Below are positions 4,984-9,120 of a stretch of 9,120 nucleotides of DNA, one piece after another; positions within the stretch are counted from its first letter, which is position 1, and each line of letters begins with the position of its first letter. Both the position numbers and the translations under genes were made by a program. The notes below the pieces were generated by a model, which worked only from the letters and a program-made list of their open reading frames with translations, was not told the origin of the DNA and searched no databases. The DNA comes from Synergistaceae bacterium (GTDB lineage: Bacteria; Synergistota; Synergistia; Synergistales; Aminobacteriaceae), in NCBI GenBank assembly GCA_017458545.1, contig JAFTBA010000158.1, forward strand, positions 1-9,120. The letters run 5' to 3'.

Positions 4984-6207
4984 ATGGCAAAATTTAAGAG
5001 ACTATATATTTTTATCTTAACGGCATTTGCACTTTGCGGATTTCTTTTCGGGTATTCAGAGAGAACACAATCAGCAGATCTTTCCGATGCGGATTTCAAC
5101 AGAATATCACCTTTCAATGTAAGGTCGTTATGGCTGCTGCGTCAGGTCAGATACATTATCGAGAGCTATCAGGTTGACGCTGACACTAAGCCCGCAAAAG
5201 AAGATGATTTGCTTCACGGAGCTGCCCGCGGAATGGTTGAGGCATGGAAAGACCCTTATACCAGATTCGTATCTCCTTCACAGCTCAAGGACGAAGAAAT
5301 AGAACTCGAAGGCAAATACGGCGGACTCGGTATGTATATCGGCGAAAGGGACGGACAGATTTTAGTCATAAGTCCTATGGAGGACTCCCCTGCCGAACGC
5401 GCAGGATTGAAACCCAAAGACCAGATCGTTAAGGTTGACAATGAAGTCGTTATAGGCTGGACATCTGACAGAGTAGTCCAGAAATTACGCGGAGAACCTG
5501 ACACAAAAGTTACTGTTTGGGTAAGGCGCGAGGGTGAAGACGAGTTAATGAGTTTCGAGATTACGCGCGAGATAATCAAACTTCACAGCGTCCGTTATGA
5601 AATGCTGTCCGATGATATAGGTTACCTGAAACTGACCCAGTTCAAGCACAACACAAGCGAGGAGTCACGCAATGCTGTCCGCGATTTAATGCGCAAAGGT
5701 ATGAGAGCGTTAATCCTTGACCTCAGAAACAACGGGGGCGGTTTACTCGATGCAAGCGTTAAAATCTCAAGCATATTCCTTAGGGACGGCCTTATAGTTG
5801 AGACTAAAGGGCGTTCCGAGAGGGCTAACGAAAAGTATTACGCCGATAAAAATTATTACCTCACTAACATGCCGCTTACTGTTCTGATAAACGGCGGAAG
5901 CGCAAGCGCAAGCGAGATAGTTGCAGGAGCGTTAAACGACAGGGGACGCGCTAAATTAATCGGTGAAAAAAGTTTCGGCAAAGGAAGCGTGCAAACGCTT
6001 TTTCCGTTGACTGACGGCAGCGGTGTATACGTAACTATTGCAAGGTACTATACTCCGTCAGGCAAAGTAATAGATCATGTAGGATTATCGCCGGATATTG
6101 AAGTCAAGGGCGAACCCGACAGGAATAAGTCAAAAGATTTACAGTTACAGCGCGCAATAACCGAAGTGAAGAAATCTATACGTTCTGTAGCAGGACGGAG
6201 ATATTAA
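4984..6207 (+). CDS. ctpA: S41-family carboxyl-terminal processing protease (CtpA/CtpB type)
   Basis: 407 residues. An N-terminal hydrophobic segment (about 8-24, ILTAFALCGFLFGY) acts as a signal peptide or anchor, so it works in the periplasm. A PDZ domain follows (about 110-175), with GGLGMYIG and PAERAGLKPKDQIVKVD. The S41 core has LILDLRNNGGGLL, then GGSASASEIVAGAL and GEKSFGKGSVQ. By alignment with B. subtilis CtpB spacing (Ser to Lys 25 residues, Lys to Gln 4), the catalytic triad is S308, K333 and Q337, all present. Family members cut proteins at the C-terminal side, often regulating cell-wall hydrolases, which fits its place behind envC. Start ATG 4984 has only a distant AGGTG (4963-4967, 16 nt away), so initiation may be weak. 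No closer alternative start codon is present in frame. It is flanked on both sides by copies of the same repeat. Confidence 0.93.
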   Translation: MAKFKRLYIFILTAFALCGFLFGYSERTQSADLSDADFNRISPFNVRSLWLLRQVRYIIESYQVDADTKPAKEDDLLHGAARGMVEAWKDPYTRFVSPSQLKDEEIELEGKYGGLGMYIGERDGQILVISPMEDSPAERAGLKPKDQIVKVDNEVVIGWTSDRVVQKLRGEPDTKVTVWVRREGEDELMSFEITREIIKLHSVRYEMLSDDIGYLKLTQFKHNTSEESRNAVRDLMRKGMRALILDLRNNGGGLLDASVKISSIFLRDGLIVETKGRSERANEKYYADKNYYLTNMPLTVLINGGSASASEIVAGALNDRGRAKLIGEKSFGKGSVQTLFPLTDGSGVYVTIARYYTPSGKVIDHVGLSPDIEVKGEPDRNKSKDLQLQRAITEVKKSIRSVAGRRY

Positions 6208-6210
6208 AAC

Positions 6211-6261
6211 ATAGGGGAGAGGGGATAGGGTATAGGGTATAGCTGAATCCCTGACCCCTAT
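6211..6261. repeat. Heptamer-periodic palindromic repeat, copy B (G-quadruplex-type)
   Basis: Four consecutive 7-bp units, GGGGAGA, GGGGATA, GGGTATA and GGGTATA (6214-6241), are followed by a short arm with CCC (6249-6251) and CCCC (6255-6258). ATAGGGG (6211-6217) pairs with CCCCTAT (6255-6261), and GGGAT (6222-6226) pairs with ATCCC (6247-6251), giving a hairpin. Compared with copy A it has one extra GGGTATA unit in the core and lacks most of the C-rich tail. It ends 9 nt before the purA Shine-Dalgarno site. Confidence 0.78.
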
Positions 6262-6286
6262 AAAGTTACAAGGAGGAATATATATT

Positions 6287-7579
6287 TTGAGTGCTAATAA
6301 AAACGTGGATTTGCTCGTAGGCGCACAGTGGGGCGATGAGGGCAAAGGCAAAGTAGTTGATATGTTAGGTTCAGATGTTGATGTGTTCGTACGTTTTCAG
6401 GGCGGAGCAAATGCAGGCCATACGGTTATATGTGAAGGGCAGAAAGTTGTATTTCACCTTCTTCCTTCGGGAATGCTTTATCCCGGAAAATTATGCGTTC
6501 TCGGTAACGGCTTAGTCATTGACCCGGAACAGTTCCTCAACGAAACAGGCGAACTCTTCGCTAAAGGACAGGACAAAGCAAGACTCGCAGTAAGTCCTCA
6601 CGCACATATCGTTATGCCCTATCACAAGATGCTCGACAGATTACAGGAAGAAGCACGCGGTAAAGGCCGCAAGATAGGCACTACAGGACGCGGAATAGGC
6701 CCTTGCTATGTCGATAAGTATTCGCGTTCCGGTTTAAGGGTTGAAGATTTGATTGACCCCGATGTACTGAGGGACAGACTGACATACATACTAGACGAGA
6801 AGAATCAGATTTTCACGAAACTTTATAACCAGAAGCCTTTAGCGTTCGATGAAGTTTACGAACCTGCAAGGAAATGGGGCGAAGCTCTTGCGCCTTATGT
6901 TGATGACACCAGAGCATTGCTGAGACATGCTGCCGATGAGGGCAAACATATTTTGCTTGAAGGGGCTCAGGCTGCATTACTCGACATAGATCATGGGACA
7001 TATCCCTACGTAACAAGCTCATCGACTTCAGCAGCAGGAGCGTTCACAGGTACGGGACTGGCACCCAATGATTTGTCGAGGGTTATCGCAGTAGTCAAAG
7101 CATACACTACAAGAGTCGGTGAAGGTCCGTTCCCTACGGAAGATTTCACTGAGGCAGGAGAGAAATTACGTGCTAACGGCGGTGAGTTCGGAGCGACTAC
7201 GGGAAGGCCGAGACGCTGCGGATGGCTTGATATTCCTGCGCTGAGGTACTCAATGGAACTCAACGGTGCTAACGTAATAGCTCTCACTAAACTCGATGTG
7301 CTTACGGGTATGGGAGGAATAAAAGTCTGCACGGCTTACGAGAAAGACGGAACGAAATTATCATCATGGCCTACTGACACCAGGACACTGAGTGATATAA
7401 CGCCCGTGTACGAAACATTAGCAGGCTGGGACGATGACATAACTGACTGCAAGAGTTTCGAGGAACTTCCTGCGAATGCTCAGGCATATGTGAAATATAT
7501 TGAAACTGCGCTTAACGTTCCCGTAGGATTAATCGGAGTTGGAGCCGACAGGAAGCAGACTATTAACAGGGGAATGTAA
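6287..7579 (+). CDS. purA: Adenylosuccinate synthase
   Basis: 430 residues, the normal length. The enzyme joins IMP and aspartate using GTP to form adenylosuccinate, the first committed step from IMP to AMP, in the cytoplasm. The glycine-rich GAQWGDEGKGK (12-22) contains the catalytic D17, and GGANAGHTV (39-47) contains catalytic H45. Further conserved blocks are GTTGRGIGPCYVDKYSRSGLRV, the VGEGPFPTE loop, TGRPRRCGWLD, the guanine-recognition TKLD (334-337) and a C-terminal VGADRKQTI. Start is TTG 6287, with a strong AAGGAGG (6270-6276) 10 nt before it. No in-frame ATG gives a full N-terminus. It follows repeat copy B and is followed after 6 nt by the acetyltransferase gene. All key residues are present and the enzyme should be functional. 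Confidence 0.98.
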   Translation: MSANKNVDLLVGAQWGDEGKGKVVDMLGSDVDVFVRFQGGANAGHTVICEGQKVVFHLLPSGMLYPGKLCVLGNGLVIDPEQFLNETGELFAKGQDKARLAVSPHAHIVMPYHKMLDRLQEEARGKGRKIGTTGRGIGPCYVDKYSRSGLRVEDLIDPDVLRDRLTYILDEKNQIFTKLYNQKPLAFDEVYEPARKWGEALAPYVDDTRALLRHAADEGKHILLEGAQAALLDIDHGTYPYVTSSSTSAAGAFTGTGLAPNDLSRVIAVVKAYTTRVGEGPFPTEDFTEAGEKLRANGGEFGATTGRPRRCGWLDIPALRYSMELNGANVIALTKLDVLTGMGGIKVCTAYEKDGTKLSSWPTDTRTLSDITPVYETLAGWDDDITDCKSFEELPANAQAYVKYIETALNVPVGLIGVGADRKQTINRGM

Positions 7580-7585
7580 TAATCT

Positions 7586-8065
7586 GTGTACGTGCCTGAA
7601 ATAGATTTTCTGACGTTTAACGATCTGCCCGAAGTACTGAGGATAAACGCCGAATCGGCATGTTCATGGCCTGAAGAAGTGATAAGGTCAGATTTGAATC
7701 AGGACTCGCAGAATGAGATAACATATCTTGGGGCTTTCGCTACGACTGCGGAAGCTCCTCTTTTGGGATATGCGGTATTAGGCCGGGAGAAGCGCGAAGG
7801 TTTATTGATGGCACTTATAGTTGACAGCATATACAGACGAAGGGGAATAGGCCGTCAGTTATTGATGGCGGTGAGCGATTGTGCAGTGTATTTGCATTTC
7901 AGACGGCTGCGCCTCAAAGTTAGGAAGTCAAATTCGGGGGCAATATCGCTGTATTCACAGATGTCATTTACCGGTGAGACTGTGAGACGCGGGTATTACT
8001 CGAACGGTGAGGACGCAATAATAATGAGTGCGAAGTTACCTTTGAGGGCGGAGGTAAGGCCGTGA
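7586..8065 (+). CDS. rimI: GNAT N-acetyltransferase, RimI-like
   Basis: 159 residues. The GNAT acetyl-CoA loop is RRRGIG (84-89), preceded by strand LMALIVD. The C-terminal half follows the RimI pattern: LRLKVRKSNSGAISLYSQMSF (residues 108-128), then RRGYYSNGEDAIIM. RimI acetylates the N-terminal alanine of ribosomal protein S18. In E. coli RimI the general base is the glutamate of LEVR and the acid is the tyrosine of ALY. Here the first is K111 and the second is Y123, so the usual base is missing. Function as RimI is therefore likely by family but not certain. Start is GTG 7586, with AGGGGA (7568-7573) 12 nt upstream inside the end of purA. The stop overlaps the next gene's GTG by 4 nt, so the two are translationally coupled. 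Confidence 0.82.
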   Translation: MYVPEIDFLTFNDLPEVLRINAESACSWPEEVIRSDLNQDSQNEITYLGAFATTAEAPLLGYAVLGREKREGLLMALIVDSIYRRRGIGRQLLMAVSDCAVYLHFRRLRLKVRKSNSGAISLYSQMSFTGETVRRGYYSNGEDAIIMSAKLPLRAEVRP

Positions 8066-8298
8066 GAGTGTATATACCGTTTGATGACGGCTCGAGCATA
8101 TCGTTTGACGGAGATGCGTTCACTATACACAGAAAGCCGAAGGATATTGACGATGCCGATAACCCCTCTGAACCGTGCAAAGCCGAAAACGCTTGGAACA
8201 CACGATGGAGTGATGTTGTAGGTGCGCTTGAAACTGCGTATAAACGTCAGGAAAAAGCGAGGAAAGCTCAGAGTGCGAAGAAGATTTACAAGCCTTGA
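8062..8298 (+). CDS. Small protein of unknown function (78 residues)
   Basis: I do not recognise this family. It begins with GTG at 8062, overlapping the upstream stop in GTGA, with GGAGGT (8050-8055) at 6 nt. It ends in TGA at 8296-8298, overlapping the next ATG by 1 nt. This close packing and the good ribosome-binding site support a real gene. The N-terminal half is acidic (DDGSSISFDGDAFTIH, DIDDADNP) and may form short strands. The C-terminal half is a predicted amphipathic, very basic helix (WSDVVGALETAYKRQEKARKAQ, ending SAKKIYKP), suggestive of nucleic-acid or ribosome contact. There is no signal peptide or membrane segment, so it is probably cytoplasmic. Confidence 0.7.
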   Translation: MRVYIPFDDGSSISFDGDAFTIHRKPKDIDDADNPSEPCKAENAWNTRWSDVVGALETAYKRQEKARKAQSAKKIYKP

Positions 8299-9120
8299 TG
8301 ACAATGAAGAGAGAAATTATTTGCGGAGACTGTTCCGAAGAGTTAAAGCTGTTTGAGGAAAATTTCTTTGACCTTGTTATAGCTGACCCTCCTTACTGGA
8401 AAGTAACAAGTGAAAAATGGGATTATTTATGGCGTACAGAGGACGATTATATAAAATGGTCCGTAACTTGGTTCAGGGAAGTGTACAGGACATTACGTTA
8501 CGGAGGTTCATTTTACCTTTTCGGGTATTTCAGAATGCTTGCACTGCTTATTCCCTCACTGCTTAGTATCGGTTTTGATTTGAGGCAGCAGATTATCATC
8601 AACAAGGGCATGAAATCAGTTGCAGGGAGAGCAACTAAGAATTACAGGATTTTTCCCAACGTAACAGAAAGTATATTGTTCCTTACGAAGAAAAATATTA
8701 ACTTTTCCAGAAATTTTTTGAAGGCCCGTCAAAAAGAATTAAATCTTACTTCCAGATACATTAACGAAGCACTCGGCGTAAAATCCAACGGCGGAGGAAT
8801 GTGGAGTATATATACGGGCGAAAATGTATGTGAACAGTTTCCAACCCGTGAATTATGGGAAAAACTCCAAAAAATTTTGAGATTTGACCTGCCTTATGAC
8901 AAAATCGCTCAGACGTTCAATCCTGAAATGGGATTAACGGATGTATGGAACGATATAGATTTTTACTGTGAAAAGAGATACCACCCTACTCAGAAACCTT
9001 TGAAACTCATTGAACGCCTTATTCATGCTAGTTCAAACGAAGGTGATAACGTCTTAGACCCATTTGCCGGGAGCGGTTCAACATATATTGCCTGCCAAAA
9101 ACTTAAACGTAACCCTTTTA
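8298..9120 (+). CDS. Beta-class site-specific DNA methyltransferase (probably N6-adenine), 3' end outside window
   Basis: 274 codons are visible before the right edge. IICGDC (7-12) and motif IV DPPYW (30-34) lie near the N-terminus. GGSFYLFG (69-76) follows. A middle region (about 95-225) should hold target recognition. HPTQKP (229-234) and the SAM-binding DPFAGSGST (254-262) come last. The order catalytic motif, recognition domain, SAM motif defines the beta class. DPPY rather than SPPY favours N6-adenine, but N4-cytosine cannot be excluded. The recognition sequence is unknown. Start ATG 8298 overlaps the preceding TGA by 1 nt; ATG 8304 is an alternative, and neither has a clear ribosome-binding site. 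A restriction partner, if any, would lie downstream of the window. Confidence 0.9.
   Translation, partial: MTMKREIICGDCSEELKLFEENFFDLVIADPPYWKVTSEKWDYLWRTEDDYIKWSVTWFREVYRTLRYGGSFYLFGYFRMLALLIPSLLSIGFDLRQQIIINKGMKSVAGRATKNYRIFPNVTESILFLTKKNINFSRNFLKARQKELNLTSRYINEALGVKSNGGGMWSIYTGENVCEQFPTRELWEKLQKILRFDLPYDKIAQTFNPEMGLTDVWNDIDFYCEKRYHPTQKPLKLIERLIHASSNEGDNVLDPFAGSGSTYIACQKLKRNPF

Noticed and set aside
5256..5579. 107-codon minus-strand open frame inside ctpA, and similar ones inside purA (7006-7332) and over the 78-residue gene (7996-8304)
   Set aside because: All are antisense to well-supported genes with conserved motifs or coupled starts, and none has a recognisable family or a ribosome-binding site.

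Overview
The window is a bacterial chromosomal segment of moderate GC content. The genes are tightly packed and several start with TTG or GTG behind strong Shine-Dalgarno sites. A degenerate EnvC-type amidase activator and a CtpA-type protease suggest a Gram-negative-type (diderm) envelope. The gene set and codon style made me think of a host-associated anaerobe such as a Synergistota member, but that is an impression and no marker here proves it.

Left part (1-2551): the N-terminal 147 codons of a minus-strand sirtuin of the type lacking the zinc-binding cysteines run off the left edge. Between it and a plus-strand PmtA-like methyltransferase lies a tnpB-only IS200/IS605 (IS1341-type) element of about 1.48 kb. 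It has a candidate left-end hairpin (448-489), a TnpB without zinc ribbon and with a relocated catalytic glutamate, and a 3' region that looks like an omegaRNA scaffold. That region includes an 8-nt loop-to-right-end complementarity typical of a pseudoknot next to the guide. The element ends just upstream of a TATAAT box and the start of the methyltransferase, so it replaced the upstream regions of both flanking genes.

Middle (2552-2796): a minus-strand tRNA-Ser(GGA) converges on the methyltransferase, with its own TATAAT box upstream and a T-run downstream. 

Right part (2797-9120), all plus strand and probably one or a few operons: an exported protein with solute-binding-protein lobes in permuted order, abutting envC; ctpA; purA; a RimI-like acetyltransferase; a 78-residue protein of unknown function; and a beta-class DNA methyltransferase cut by the right edge. 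EnvC and CtpA both act on cell-wall remodelling and plausibly work in the same process. The two gaps flanking ctpA each carry a copy of a 7-bp-periodic G-run/C-run palindromic repeat that satisfies the G-quadruplex pattern. This repeat and the TnpB/omegaRNA locus are the most interesting parts of the window.
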